Assembly: GCA_028554795.2 (NCBI GenBank)
Contig: CM068830.1
Coordinates: 45,144,837-45,208,836, forward strand
DNA length: 64,000 nucleotides
Reading direction: 5' to 3'
From: Sinohyriopsis cumingii
Taxonomy: Eukaryota; Mollusca; Bivalvia; Unionida; Unionidae
In this document: positions 14,165 to 24,450 of the stretch, piece after piece
Layout: each line of letters starts with the position of its first letter
Numbering within the stretch: position 1 is the stretch's first letter
Made by a program: the position numbers and the translations under genes
The notes under the pieces: model-generated
What the model was told of the DNA's origin: nothing
What the model saw: only the letters and a program-made list of their open reading frames with translations
Databases searched by the model: none

Positions 14165-14510
14165 GGTGATCGGCTAATCCTATACATATTAAAATATTAA
14201 GGGACATAGGAGCTTCAGAGTCTTTATTATCAAGTACTTTGACTTTGTCAGAGAAGTCTTCTTCTGAAAGTGCTCTTGTTCAGGAAGAAGAATGCGGTTT
14301 TATTAAAATTCCTCTCCATAATATTAATCTAACATCAGACTTAGTTTCTGGACCAGTGCCTGTCGGCACTGTGTATTATTTGCCTATTGATGTGTTCATT
14401 TATTTCGAGGCAATGGACTTGGCTGGAGATAAGGTTGTGGTTAATCCACATGTAATTGACAAGTGTTGTCTGGATCAAATAGTTGATCCTATTGAAAACT
14501 GGATCCCTGA
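14165..14510 (+). pseudogene. Aspartic protease relic (Gmr1-like element)
   Basis: Open reading from about 14,190: IKILRDIGASESLL, then LVQEEECGFIKIPLHNINL, LVSGPVPVG and VVVNPHVIDK. The retroviral-type active site DTG(A/S) is read as DIG at 14203-14211, so the essential Thr is lost. The downstream segments match the flap and C-terminal regions of Gmr1-like proteases. It lies directly after gag and before integrase. Confidence 0.7.
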
Positions 14511-14819
14511 TTTATACCTTGCTTGTGCAGTTACTAGACCCATGGCAAAAAAAAAAAGCTCGAGAAAGAAGCAGATCATGAAAATATTCCATTGGCTGAC
14601 ACAAGTATTGGTCACCCATTTGATGAGGTCACTTTTACTCATGTTAAATCAGAAGGTATTGATCATTATGATCCTCTTTCAACTACTGATTCTCTCATAT
14701 CTAATCAGGGTGACAAACGACAATCATTTGTCGCCGAAGAGGAGAAAGATCCTGAGATCTCCTGCTTGTTTTAGAGGGCTATTGGCAAAGCTGATTCTGC
14801 AGAGGTACTAACTTGCTAC

Positions 14820-15750
14820 TTTTTGAAAAACGGGGTCATCACGAGAAAATGGAGATCACCTGAGGTACCCGCTGATGAAGAGTGGTCAGTGAGCTATGAA
14901 ACCATTATTCCCAAGTCACAAAGACAGGAAATTCTACCTATAGACCATGAAACTCGTTTGACTGGTCATTTAGGAGTAAAGACTAACGCCGAGATCTTAT
15001 ATCATTTTTATTAACCTGAAATTGAAAGTTGTTTCCAAATTTTGTAGATATTGTTTTATTTGTCAAGTGGGGCCAAGTTTTATTTCTTTGGAACTATCGT
15101 TTGAACCACTGGAATTGTTAAATGAAAACTTTTTTCAACAGAGAATTCCGACATTAATCTTTTTGATTGTGAAGTAGCAAGATTCATTTAAGGCACGTCA
15201 AAATTACAAAGGTAAGAACTTTTCAACCAAGTGATAAAATTCTGTCTCTTTTGCCAATACTTCAAAAAACCCATCCAGTTAGATAATTTGGTTCTTATAC
15301 AATTAAACAGAAAGTAAGTGACTTAAATTATATCATCGATACTCCTGGGAGGTGGAAACAGAAACAACTTTGTTGTTGTTGTTGTTGCTGTAGGGTTTAA
15401 CGCCATTTTTCAGCACACGATAGGCTATACATGGAGGCCAGTATTAATGGTGGAGGAAGAACCCGGGAAAACCCCGGAAAGAACCACCGACCCACGAGAA
15501 GCTACTGGCAAGCTTTCTCACATACCCATATTGGCCGAACTTGAGACTCGAGCCCACGCAGACAGAGGTGAGATGGCAGTGATCCATAACGGAGAGCGCT
15601 TTAGACCACTCGGCCACTCGGGGCATCGAAACAACTTTGAGATATCAAAATGTTTAAGGAGTATCTTGATTAAGATAGCTATGTAAATCATTCAATAGAT
15701 TTAGTTGTTCCTGTACCACGCAGTGTCTATTTAAACGATACCGTACAACT
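14820..15750 (+). pseudogene. Integrase relic lacking the DDE core, placed before RT
   Basis: Reading 14823-15014 gives a linker plus the N-terminal zinc-binding part: ETIIPKSQRQEILP, DHETRLTGHLGVKTNAEILYHFY. The matching CxxC pair follows in a shifted frame at about 15,044 (FCRYCFICQ). The catalytic DDE core should follow but only about 150 unrecognisable bases are present. The C-terminal part then appears: a KARQNYKGKNF basic segment, YTIKQKVSDLNYIIDTPGRW, and, after a SINE insertion, QL(stop)DIKMFKEY at about 15,634-15,660. The C-terminal signature is typical of Gmr1-like elements, where it leads straight into RT. That is the case here, RT starting at 15,976. Confidence 0.75.
15372..15627 (-). 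mobile_element. SINE-A (tRNA-Leu/Ser-headed) inserted in the Gmr1-like integrase
   Basis: A minus-strand SINE: on that strand a class II tRNA-like head (GGCCGAGTGGTCTAAAG box A, GGGTTCGAGTCT-type box B), a body containing GGTGGTTCTTTCCGGGG and GCCATGTATAGCC, and the tail GCTGAAAAATGGCGTTAAAC followed by CAA repeats. It is bounded by a perfect 11-bp duplication, GAAACAACTTT, at 15361-15371 and 15628-15638. The surrounding integrase reads through when the SINE is skipped. Confidence 0.93.
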
Positions 15751-15975
15751 GGATGGTAGTGTCTTTGGTTCAACCAGTCTTCAAAATTCTGAAATACTAA
15801 AGAATCTGAACAAAACACATTCACATATATAGCCACATGAAAAGAACGAGTTAAAGCAATTATTATGTAGATATTTGCACTTGTTCCCAGATGTTAAAAC
15901 GCAAATAAAATCTGCCATGATGTTGAATTGTAGATTCCAAGCCTGGAAATCAACACCTTTAATATTTGTTGGAGA

Positions 15976-17115
15976 ATGGCTTTACTGAACGGAGCAAATG
16001 TAACTATAGTTCACCAATGTATTCTTTTGTCAAAACCAGATAATTCTTTCTGTATGTACACTAACTACAGAAAAGTAAACAATGTCAACAAAACAGACTC
16101 ATTTCCAATACCAAGAATTGATGATTGTATTGACCCAATTGGAAATGCAAGATATGTTACCAAGTTTGACCTGTTAAAAAGATTCTTGCATATTCCACTT
16201 ACAGATAGAGCAATATAGATGTCGGCCTTTGCAACTCCGGATGGACTGTACCAATACAAAGTGATGCCATTTGGTATGAAAATTTCTCCCTCTACATTCC
16301 AGCACTTAACGAACATGATAACGTCTGGCTCACATGGCTGTAATGCACATGGAGATGAAATCATTATATACAGCAATTCATGTAAAGATCACCTGGAAAC
16401 TATCAGGAAATTCTTCATTCACACGAGTGACGCACATTTGACAATTAATTTAAGTAAAAGCTAGTTGTACTGAACTAGTGTCACATTTTTTGGTCATATT
16501 GTGGGACATGATCACGTTGGGCCTGTATAAGCTAAGGTTAGCACCATCTCTGCATCCCCTGTGCCTAATCGATAAAAAAAAATATGATGCGATTTTGGGG
16601 TATGGCTAGATATTATCGGAAATTTATGTTAAGTTTTCTATAACTGCTGAACCCCTGACCAATTTATTGAGTAAGAAGACCAAGTTTTATTGGCCATATA
16701 TATGTCAGGAAGCGCTGAACAAGTTGAAGGCCAAACTTAAAAGTGCACCAGTTTTTTTTTTCAGCTCCAGATTTCAGCCAATTGTTTAAAATGTCCGTTA
16801 ATGGAAGTAATGTGGGGCTGGTGGTGTATTAATTCAGGAAGAAAAAAATGGTGTGGATCATCCAATTTGCTGTTTACACCAGACAAATTAGTCCACTATC
16901 GAGGAGTGTTTGGCTTTACATCACTTTGAAGTGTATTCTGATTCTGCTCCTTCTCTGATTATTATATTCAGTGACCACAACCCCCTTTTACTTTCATCAA
17001 CAAAATAAAACATAAAAATCAGAGATTGTTAAGATGGAGTTTGATGTTGCAAGAATACAACATTGCTATTCAGCACATCAAGGGAAAAGAAAATGTAATC
17101 ATATATGCACTTCAC
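15976..17115 (+). pseudogene. Reverse transcriptase and RNase H relic (Gmr1-like element)
   Basis: RT reads LLSKPDNSFCMYTNYRKVN, DSFPIPRIDDCID, YVTKFDLLKRF, then an in-frame stop, SAFATPDGLYQYKVMPFGM and TFQHLTNMI. The first catalytic Asp (KFD) is present, but the YxDD box is HGDE at 16348-16359, incompatible with catalysis. Thumb and connection motifs (FFGHIVGHDHVGPV, MMRFWGMARYYRKF) follow in shifted frames. RNase H remains are at 16.78-17.11 kb (VDHPICC, TNPLLLSS as the former TDHNPL, RLLRWSLMLQEYN, IQHIKGKENVI). Confidence 0.8.
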
Positions 17116-17235
17116 GTGTAGTTTTATATTGCTTTATTTTTTTTTATACATTTTTGAACATTCATTTATATATCTTCCTATTTGTATTATTATTATTATC
17201 ATTTGTGTGATTGATTAATGTGGTAAAAAGGAAAG

Positions 17236-17430
17236 TGTTGTGTTATTGTGTTAAAACATAAGATGAGACGCCGTGTTCTAACTATCAATAACTTTAATAT
17301 ATACAAATGACTACTGTGAGGTCTTAACACAGTGCTATCAAAGAGGCAGACGCTTGTAGATAGTACCAATGGAGCCATGACTCATGTACAGAGGGTTCTG
17401 ATTGGTCAGTTACACGTGTATAATGTTACA
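17236..17430 (-). repeat. 3' LTR of the young Gypsy element
   Basis: 195 bp; starts TGTTGTGTTATTG and ends TAATGTTACA on the plus strand. It pairs with 21777-21969, with four base differences and two indels (4 and 2 bp). Confidence 0.95.
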
Positions 17431-17441
17431 TCTCTCTTCTT
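17431..17441 (-). promoter_or_regulatory. Polypurine tract of the young Gypsy element
   Basis: AAGAAGAGAGA on the minus strand, ending exactly where the 3' LTR begins; this is the expected plus-strand primer for reverse transcription. Confidence 0.75.
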
Positions 17442-18000
17442 ACAAAGAAAAAGTTTAATAAACTTTTAATAAACTGTCTAAATGAATCATGAGCCATTAT
17501 AACTAATATATCAAAATCAAGTTCGTCTTTGACAGCAATGATTACAATGATCAACGAATAAATCTCTGTGACAGACTGAGAATGCATTGTACATTTTTTT
17601 AAAGATCCTGATGCTTGTTTGATTGCTATTTGATGTACACAGCTGGTCCTTATCTTGAATCACCGTCTGTGTTTATCAACAAAACCATACACTGTGCTAC
17701 ACTAATGACTGTTCTATTAGCTGAGTCACTCTTATCTGTGAATACAGGATTTCACAACTGTTTCTTATCCAAGATATGTACAGGTTTTAGGAACTAATAT
17801 TACACCGAGTCTATTATCTTTGGTTTTACTAGCCTACCAGAACGTGTGTAGTATCCGCTTTGCTGACAATCTTGTGGGTTTGTTGCGTCAGGCTCAGGCG
17901 TACTTTGGCTGAAACATTGAGATTCCACTGATTGTGAAATTGGTTTACTGGCATTTGCGGGAAGTGTTACAGCTGTACACGGTGTGTTTTCAATCTGAGA

Positions 18001-18930
18001 TTAGGGCCCATTTATATTACATTGTAGGGGGTGTGTTTCATTAGTTTTCATGAGCTGACGTCCATTGCGACGATAAATGGTACCATATTTGGTGCGAACT
18101 GAGTATGACCTTTCGTCATGTTTTCTTATTATAACGGCAGGTTCCCAGTTTTGACCTTTGAATTGAACTCCGACTGATTCCCATTCCTTAAGTGGTTTTA
18201 GTGGTTTTGCACTTTTATCATAATAATTCTTTGTTTTCTTCTTGCGAAGTGTAATTTTCTTTTTGACCTCAGCGGTGATGGGTGTTTTGGGAATTAACTT
18301 TTCGCGGGTTGTTGGGAGAATTGATCTGAGTTGTCTCCCCATCAACAATTGTGCTGGTGAAAACCCGATATCAAGAGCAGTGGCTCGATATTCTAATATG
18401 CCTATAAGCTGTTCTCTGCCATCGGCTTTTGCTTTTGAGAAAATTCTCTTTACAGTTTGAACTGTTTTCTCCGCTAGGCCTTCGACTGAGGATATGTGGG
18501 ACTCGATGTAACATGTTTAAAGTCCCATTCTTTCGCGAAGCTTGCGAACTCTCGGGAAGAATAGCATGTTTGATTGTCGCTGACAACGACTTCCGGTATT
18601 CCGAAGCGCGCGAATATGCTTTTCATGTGATTAATAACAGTGCAACTCTTTGAGCTTGCGAGTGCCTTAACTTCAAAGTAGCGACTGAAATAATCCACTA
18701 CAACAATGTACTCTTTATTATCCCATGTAAATAGGTCTGTGGCGACTTTTTGCCATGGATATTCAGGGACGTCATGGGGGATGAGAGGTTCCTTTTGGTT
18801 AGAACTTCTGCGCTCCAAGCAGATAGAGCATTTTGACACTAAATCGGGAATGTCAGCTGAGATTCTTAGCCAAAGCAAGACATCTCTGGCTCTTTTCAGA
18901 CACTTCTCAATACCTAAATGTCCTGAATGG
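18001..18930 (-). pseudogene. Integrase (young Gypsy), frameshifted
   Basis: A zinc-binding part (HSGHLGIEKCLKRARDV, then CSICLERR) leads into the core at 18878-18474: WQKVATDLFTWDNKEYIVVV with the first Asp, YFSRYFEV, and GIPEVVVSDNQ with the second Asp. The frame breaks at a stop around 18,474, just before the position of the catalytic Glu (expected in SQSKGQAE). Reading resumes in another frame through LLMGRQLRSILPTT and ends near 18,001 with YSVRTKYGTIYRRNGRQL, a Gypsy-type C-terminal domain. Not functional as written. Confidence 0.9.
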
Positions 18931-19189
18931 TACAGTTTCTAGCATTTTCTGCCTGAAGACTTGTGGTATGACTATTTTTTGACCTTTCAAGATTAACCCA
19001 TCTACAACTGAAAGTGTATCTCTATAATTCCAATAGTCAATTATCTCTGATTGACCTCTTTTCAAGCCAACCTTCAATTATGACCTGTTTCAGTATGACC
19101 AGCTGGGGGTCTTGTTCAGTGAGAGATTGAATTTCTTCCTTCTTACGATCAGATACATGTAATGCCGATAACACCATATGCACATGCAT

Positions 19190-19660
19190 ATCTATACCTT
19201 CAGATAAGGTGGGGTGTGTATCAGCTAAGAACTTACGGGAGAGTGTGTCTGCTACGGGTATAGCGACAAGTGGAAGGTGGTCAGTTTGAACGTGTACCTT
19301 TCTTGCGTATACATATTGATGGAACCGTTTGCATCCGAACAGTATAGCGAACATTTCTTTCTCTATCTGTGCATAATTAATTTCAGTTGTAGTCAAGGAT
19401 TTTGATGCATAAGCCACGGGCTTATCATCTTGTATTAGGGCGGCACCGAGCCCATATATTGACGCGTCAACTTGCAAAGTCAGTAGTTTCTTAGGGTCAA
19501 AATAGGACAGGACAGGTCCCGGGCTTATAGTAATTATGTCTTTGACCTTATGAAATGCGTCTATTTGCGGAGAGTCCCATGAAAACTCTACGTCTTTCGC
19601 TAACAGTTGTCTTAACGGACTGGTGACCCCAGCCAAATTTGGACAAGTAGTTAAGCATGC
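19190..19660 (-). pseudogene. RNase H domain (young Gypsy)
   Basis: Within the frame 19663-19037: LLTLQVDASIYGLGAALIQ (catalytic Asp), KPVAYASKSL, NYAQIEKEMFAILFG (catalytic Glu) and VQTDHLPL (third Asp). All expected acidic residues are present. A shortened linker then reads VAIPVADTLSRKFL, the conserved DTLSR(A) motif that normally ends the RNase H region. Confidence 0.9.
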
Positions 19661-20293
19661 CAAGAATGGTTTCTAACTCCGCGCGGATACGAGGGGGTTC
19701 CATTTCTCTGACCGCTGATATTTTGGCAGGGTCGGGTTTGAGACCTTCTGCTGACAGAATGTGCCCGAAGTACTGTACTTCTGTCACACCTACTTCTAGT
19801 TTTTCCTCATTTAGCCGGATTCCTTTTTCGAGGTAACGTTTGAAAACATTTTTCAAATTTGTATCATGTTCGTCGCATGTGCGTGCGAAAACTAGTATAT
19901 CGTCGCAAATCGAAACGATACTACTTGAACCTTCAAAGCTCTCATCGATCTGCCTTTGGAATTCATCCTGAGATGATTTCAAACCAAATGGGAGACGCAA
20001 GAAGCGGTAACGGCCATAAGGGGTGTTGAAAGTTGAGGTATGAAGTCACGTGACAGTTTTATTGCCCAATATCCTGACCGTGCATCCAATTTGGTGAAGT
20101 ATTTTGCACCTGATAATTGGGGTAGGATATCGTCTAATGTGTGCATAGGGTAATGGGGACGCAAAATTGCTTTATTAAGATCTTGTGGGTCGAGACATAC
20201 CCTTAGTTTACCCGATTGCTTTTCTACAACAACCATAGAATTTACCCATGGTGTAGGTGATGTAACTGGGGCAATGATATTTTCGTTTTCCAT
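19650..20293 (-). pseudogene. Reverse transcriptase (young Gypsy), frameshifted
   Basis: First frame 20293-19979: IIAPVTSPTPWVNSMVV, GKLRVCLDPQDLNKAI, HYPMHTLDDILPQL and YFTKLDARSGYWAIKL (first catalytic Asp). A frameshift near 20,033 moves the reading to TFNTPYGRYRFLRLPFGLKSSQDEFQ and SICDDILVF, keeping the catalytic Asp-Asp. A further frameshift near 19,645 separates the thumb region (ETILGMLNYLSKF) from the connection and RNase H region. Confidence 0.9.
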
Positions 20294-20303
20294 GCGATCA
20301 AGT

Positions 20304-20762
20304 TCAGTTTTGAGTCTGTCTTGAAGTGCAACAGGTACTCGCTACAGGTGTAGCCTTGGGGTCGATGTGTATGGTACATTCCCTAGGGAAAAGACCTATG
20401 CCGTTGAAGACTTTGGCATATTCCTTGAGAACAACTGCCTTAGTGAGGGGCTTACTCTTGTTACATTGTAAATTTGACATCTGTGTCTGAACAGAGTATG
20501 TAAATTTAACTAAGCCTAACTCCATACAAGATTGTAAACCAAGAATAGGTGGTGCTTTCGTTTTAACAATGTAGAACTCGAGTTCATGTGTACGTTCAGT
20601 GCGTTTACACGTGAGATTGACTATACCCACTGTACTCAATAATTTGCCGTCATACGCGGATAATGTGCTTAATGTAGGTTGAAGTGGATGTTTTATGCCT
20701 AGCTTTTTGATTATATGCGATGGTATGATGTTAACTTGAGAGCCAGTATCCAATTTAAAATC
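20304..20762 (-). pseudogene. Aspartic protease region (young Gypsy)
   Basis: The 149-codon frame begins at the catalytic motif MDTGSQVNIIP, so Asp-Thr-Gly is intact, and continues with LGIKHPL, LSAYDGK and the ILGLQSCMELGLV helix typical of retropepsins. The frame ends just before RT, which continues in another frame at 20,293. The region is part of a pol reading interrupted by small indels. Confidence 0.85.
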
Positions 20763-20875
20763 AATAGAAACTAAATTAGGTCCTACCTCTATCGCCGCAT
20801 ACGCCTAGCCATTGGCAATTATATCCCTTTTTACACTGTCAATATATAAATCCTATTTTTTATGTTCATTGTTAA

Positions 20876-21690
20876 TCACACTGACCGTTTTTCATCTACA
20901 CACTTTCTCAAAGTGATTGAGTTTATGGCACTTAATGCAAGTCTTTCCTTTTGCAGGGCACTTGTCCTGGCTTGAATGTGATTTCTATCCGCAGTGCCCA
21001 CAGGTCGCGTTGACGTTCCGTCTGGAAGATGTTGTCCATTTCTTCTTCGGCTGTATTTCTTTTGTCTTGGCCTGTCGTTGAATTGTCGCATGTACTTCCG
21101 GTCTGGCTGATGCAGACATGGTCTGGAGCTGCTCCTGGGCATATTCATGGCTTTGACTGATGTTAATAGCCTTTTCCAAGGTCAACTTTTCACCTTCGCT
21201 TATAAGTTTTTCTCGTATCCTTGGTGACGAATCATACCGTCTTCGTCTTTGAAGAGACAGTCCTTGGCCAAGAGTTTCAATGAAGTCACATATTGGTCTG
21301 ATGTCCTGGAGCCTTGAATTTCATTGTTAAACTTGAATCTGACAAAGACCGGATTTAATTTTGGTTGTACGTGATGTTTGAATTTTGTAAAGAGCGTTGA
21401 TGGGTCCTTTTTATCTTCATCCGTCAGAGTCCATGTGTTGAAAATATCTCTACCTTTGTCGCTGACCCAAAGTAGAATGTAGTTGGTTTTGACCGCATCA
21501 CTTCTTCTACTCATCAGTCCATTAAATATTAATTCAGTGTTGTTGGAATTTAGCCCATGATGTGGTAAGGTTGGAATTGTCCCAGTCCATGGTAGGGGAT
21601 GGCATGCCGGAAAGATCCATTTCGAAGGTATTAAGTTCGTATGCAGAAATGTCAACGTTTTTAAGGTTTTAAATTTGTGCAAAATCTTCC
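20876..21690 (-). pseudogene. Gag with CCHC zinc knuckles (young Gypsy)
   Basis: 21682-21200 is open and reads as a capsid-type domain with LMSRRSDAVKTNYILLWVSDKGRDIFNTW split by ordinary residues, then LFTKFKHHVQPKLNPVFVRFKF. The next frame (21185-20985) has LEKAINISQSHEYAQEQL. Nucleic-acid-binding knuckles follow at about 21,003-20,890: CGHCG, a stop codon, SHSSQDKCPAKGKTCIKCHKLNHF and KVC. The stop inside the first knuckle, the TGA after the second and the frame change at about 21,190 mean no intact Gag is made. Start codon not determined. Confidence 0.75.
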
Positions 21691-21758
21691 GTGGATTGTA
21701 AAGTTATTGTTTCAAAATATCCATTTACGATGCATGTGCTATTCCAATTATAATTATT

Positions 21759-21776
21759 ACCCCACTTCTGACACCA
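21759..21776 (-). promoter_or_regulatory. Primer-binding site, tRNA-Leu type
   Basis: On the minus strand TGGTGTCAGAAGTGGGGT lies immediately inside the 5' LTR with no spacer. Its complement ends CCCACTTCTGACACCA, which agrees with the 3' end plus CCA of invertebrate tRNA-Leu. Exact complementarity for 16 nt and contact with the LTR make the assignment strong. Confidence 0.8.
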
Positions 21777-21969
21777 TGTTGTGTTATTGTGTTAAAACAT
21801 AAGATGAGACGCCGTGTTCTATCAATAACTTTAATATATACAAATGACTACTGTGAGGTCTTAACACAGAGTGCTATCAAAGAGGCAGACGCCTGTACAT
21901 AGTACCAATGGAGCCATGACTCATGCACAGAGGGTTCTGATTGGTCAGTTACACATGTATAATGTTACA
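21777..21969 (-). repeat. 5' LTR of the young Gypsy element
   Basis: 193 bp, near-identical to 17236-17430. Relative to that copy it lacks AACT after GTGTTCT and has an extra GA in AACACAGAGTG. On the coding strand it is the promoter-bearing LTR and is followed directly by the primer site. Confidence 0.95.
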
Positions 21970-21999
21970 GAAAGCTTAATTGTATACATTTTTTTCCTT

Positions 22000-22010
22000 A
22001 AGAAGGGAGG
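22000..22010 (+). promoter_or_regulatory. Polypurine tract of the Gmr1-like element
   Basis: AAGAAGGGAGG immediately precedes TGTTATGTAT, the first bases of the 3' LTR, on the plus strand. It fixes the left end of that LTR. Confidence 0.75.
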
Positions 22011-22887
22011 TGTTATGTATATCTATATTTTTGCAACTCCTGGTACATGATTTTATCTATTTTATCTAATTTTTGTAATTTTTACTCATGGCTTTAAATT
22101 GCTGCAATTTCCCATTATCTTGAATTGGATTTTGCCGATATGACTAGGGTCTGTTTTAAAAGTATTAAGAGTGTAAAATTACAAAATTTATAAATAGATG
22201 CTTACGTATATGTTGACAATGACTAATACTAGTCATAATAATATGAGTTGCTGACGAATTTTGGTTAATTTTTTCATTGGCTGATGGAGTTTAGATGGTT
22301 CTAGAAGAATTAAGTAATTTCCCATTCATTAGGCTGTCACATGAATAGGCATTTCAAAATAAATTGAATAGTATTATATGTCACGTGGGGGTATGTTGTG
22401 AAATATAATAGTAATAGAAGGTGTAAATAAGGAGAGAACTGAGTAATCAGATTCATTCCTATTTGGAGTCATTCTTATTTCATGTGTCCCTGTTGTAAGT
22501 CTACAGACGTGTTGTACTTAGATATTATTAAGAGGAAAAACATTTGTTTATACTGTTCATTGGAAATAGAATGTGCTCAATTTTTGAACTTTAATATTAT
22601 TCTGAACTATAGTAAATTATTCAAGGGAGATCTGGATGAAGCCATTTTGACATCATGACTCTAGGTGGACCAGTACATTTCTGGTCTTCAAATTATATGA
22701 AACTCTCCATTCTTTTGAACTTACGTAGAACTTTATCAGGATTATTATGGATTCACCTTATAATACTGCTAAGATCCTCTCATAGTTTCATTTACAGCTT
22801 TGATAATTAAATTATTTTTTAAGTTTTACAAAACTTGTTGGGTTTGCTTCTTCATGTTACTTAGTTTATGACCATAGTGCCATAACA
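22011..22887 (+). repeat. 3' LTR of the Gmr1-like element
   Basis: 877 bp; begins TGTTATGTATATC after the polypurine tract and ends near CCATAACA. Collinear with 12274-12987 apart from about 165 extra bases around 22525-22690, either an insertion here or a loss in the 5' copy. Confidence 0.8.
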
Positions 22888-23085
22888 TTAAAAATACATA
22901 AATTCTCAATTATAAGAGTTCCAATGCGTAACATAACAATTTAAAAAATATGAACTTTAATTTGAATTTGTGCTGTGAAAGAATGTACTGAGCAAATTAA
23001 AATGTATACAAAAACTTTTATTGAAATGATCTGTTCCATTTTGAAGATGTGGCCAATTAATTTCAAAGATTCACATCTAAAGTCC

Positions 23086-24450
23086 GGGTACAAGAGTAAC
23101 CATGATGGATATAGTCACTAGTACAGGTACAAGAGTAACCATGATGGATATAGTCACTAGTACAGGTACAAGAGTAACCATGATGGATATAGTCACTAGT
23201 ACAGGTACAAGAGTAACCATGATGGATATAGTCACTAGTACAGGTACAAGAGTAGCCATGATGGATATAGTCACTAGTACAGGTACAAGAGTAGCCATGA
23301 TGGATATAGTTGCTAGTACAGGTACAAGAGTAGCCATGATGGATATAGTCATTAGTACAGGTACAAGAGTAATCTTGATGGATATAGTCACTAGTACAAG
23401 TACAAGAGTAGCCATGATGGATATAGTCACTAGTACAGGTACAAGAGTAGCCATGATGGATATAGTCACTAGTACAGGTACAAGAGTAGCCATGATGGAT
23501 ATAGTTGCTAGTACAGGTACAAGAGTAGTCATGATGGATATAGTCACTAGTACAGGTACAAGAGTAATCATGATGGATATAGTTACTAGTCCAGGTGCAA
23601 GAGTAGCCATGATGGATATAGTTGCTAGTACAGGTACAAGAGTAGCCATGATGGATATAGTTACTAGTCCAGGTGCAAGAGTAGCCATGATGGATATAGT
23701 TGCTAGTACAGGTACAAGAGTAGCCATGATGGATATAGTTGCTAGTACAGGTACAAGAGTAGCCATGATGGATATAGTTACCAGTACAGGTACAAGAGTA
23801 ACCATGATGGATATAGTCACTAGTACAGGTACAAGAGTAGCCATGATGGATATAGTTGCTAGTACAGGTACAAGAGTAGCCATGATGGATATAGTCACTA
23901 GTACAGGTACAAGAGTAGCCATGATGGATATAGTCACTAGTACAGGTACAAGAGTAATCATGATGGATATAGTTACTAGTCCAGGTGCAAGAGTAGCCAT
24001 GATGGATATAGTTGCTAGTACAGGTACAAGAGTAGCCATGATGGATATAGTTACTAGTACAGGTACAAGAGTAGCCATGATGGATATAGTTACTAGTCCA
24101 GGTGCAAGAGTAGCCATGATGGATATAGTCACTAGTACAGGTACAAGAGTAGCCATGATGGATATAGTTACTAGTACAGGTACAAGAGTAGCCATGATGG
24201 ATATAGTTGCTAGTCCAGGTACAAGAGTAAGCATGATGGATATAGTTACTAGTCCAGGTGCAAGAGTAGCCATGATGGATATAGCTGCTAGACCAGGTAC
24301 AAGAGTAACCATGATATATACTGTTGTTAATCTGAGTACAAGAGTAACCAAGATGGATATAGTTGCTAGACCAGATACAAGAGTAACCATGATATATACT
24401 GTTGTTAATCTGAGTACAAGAGTAACCAAGATTGATAAAGTTCCTATGCT
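23086..24450. repeat. 39-bp minisatellite, about 35 copies
   Basis: Unit ACAAGAGTAGCCATGATGGA plus TATAGTCACTAGTACAGGT. Because 39 is divisible by 3 and the unit lacks stops in one frame of each strand, it yields uninterrupted readings of over 450 codons on both strands (13-residue repeats such as MMDIVTSTGTRVA). Variants (CCAGGTGC, GTTGCTAG) occur in alternating patterns. The last units at 24,300 onward are diverged. There is no splice or start context outside the array. Confidence 0.95.

Larger units (their letters stand above)
17236..21969 (-). mobile_element. Young Ty3/Gypsy element nested in the Gmr1-like element
   Basis: 4,734 bp, transcribed leftward. LTRs are 17236-17430 (195 bp) and 21777-21969 (193 bp), with TGTT...ACA ends. 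A 5-bp target duplication, GAAAG, lies at 17231-17235 and 21970-21974. The primer site abuts the right-hand LTR and a polypurine tract abuts the left-hand LTR. Domains in order: Gag with zinc knuckles, protease (DTG), RT, RNase H and integrase: the ordinary Ty3/Gypsy order, perhaps the Mag lineage. By eye the LTRs differ by 4 substitutions and two small indels, about 2 percent, so the insertion is recent. Even so, the coding part is cut by several frameshifts and stops. It splits the older element between its RNase H and its 3' LTR. Confidence 0.95.
12274..22887 (+). mobile_element. Degraded Gmr1-like Ty3/Gypsy LTR retrotransposon (integrase upstream of RT)
   Basis: Two related long terminal repeats (12274-12987 and 22011-22887) bracket plus-strand remnants in the order gag (about 13.4-14.03 kb), aspartic protease (14.17-14.5 kb), integrase zinc finger and C-terminal part (14.82-15.36 kb, resuming after a SINE at 15.64 kb), reverse transcriptase (15.98-16.6 kb) and RNase H (16.74-17.11 kb). 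Integrase before RT is the Ty1/copia-like order known among Ty3/Gypsy elements only in the Gmr1 group. The element is dead: many stops and frameshifts, protease DTG read as DIG, RT catalytic motif read as HGDE, and most of the DDE integrase core missing. A younger Gypsy element sits between RNase H and the 3' LTR. No target duplication could be found. By eye the LTRs are roughly 80-85 percent alike outside indels, so the insertion is old. Confidence 0.85.

Noticed and set aside
14239..14811. 190-codon plus-strand frame as an independent gene
   Set aside because: It is the protease-to-linker part of the Gmr1-like pol, as shown by IGASESLL and VVVNPHV motifs and its position between gag and integrase.
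12274..22887. Alternative reading of the integrase-before-RT order as two separate Gypsy fragments
   Set aside because: Both parts share strand, decay level and one LTR pair, and the integrase C-terminal signature runs straight towards RT as in Gmr1 elements; kept only as the stated refutation test.
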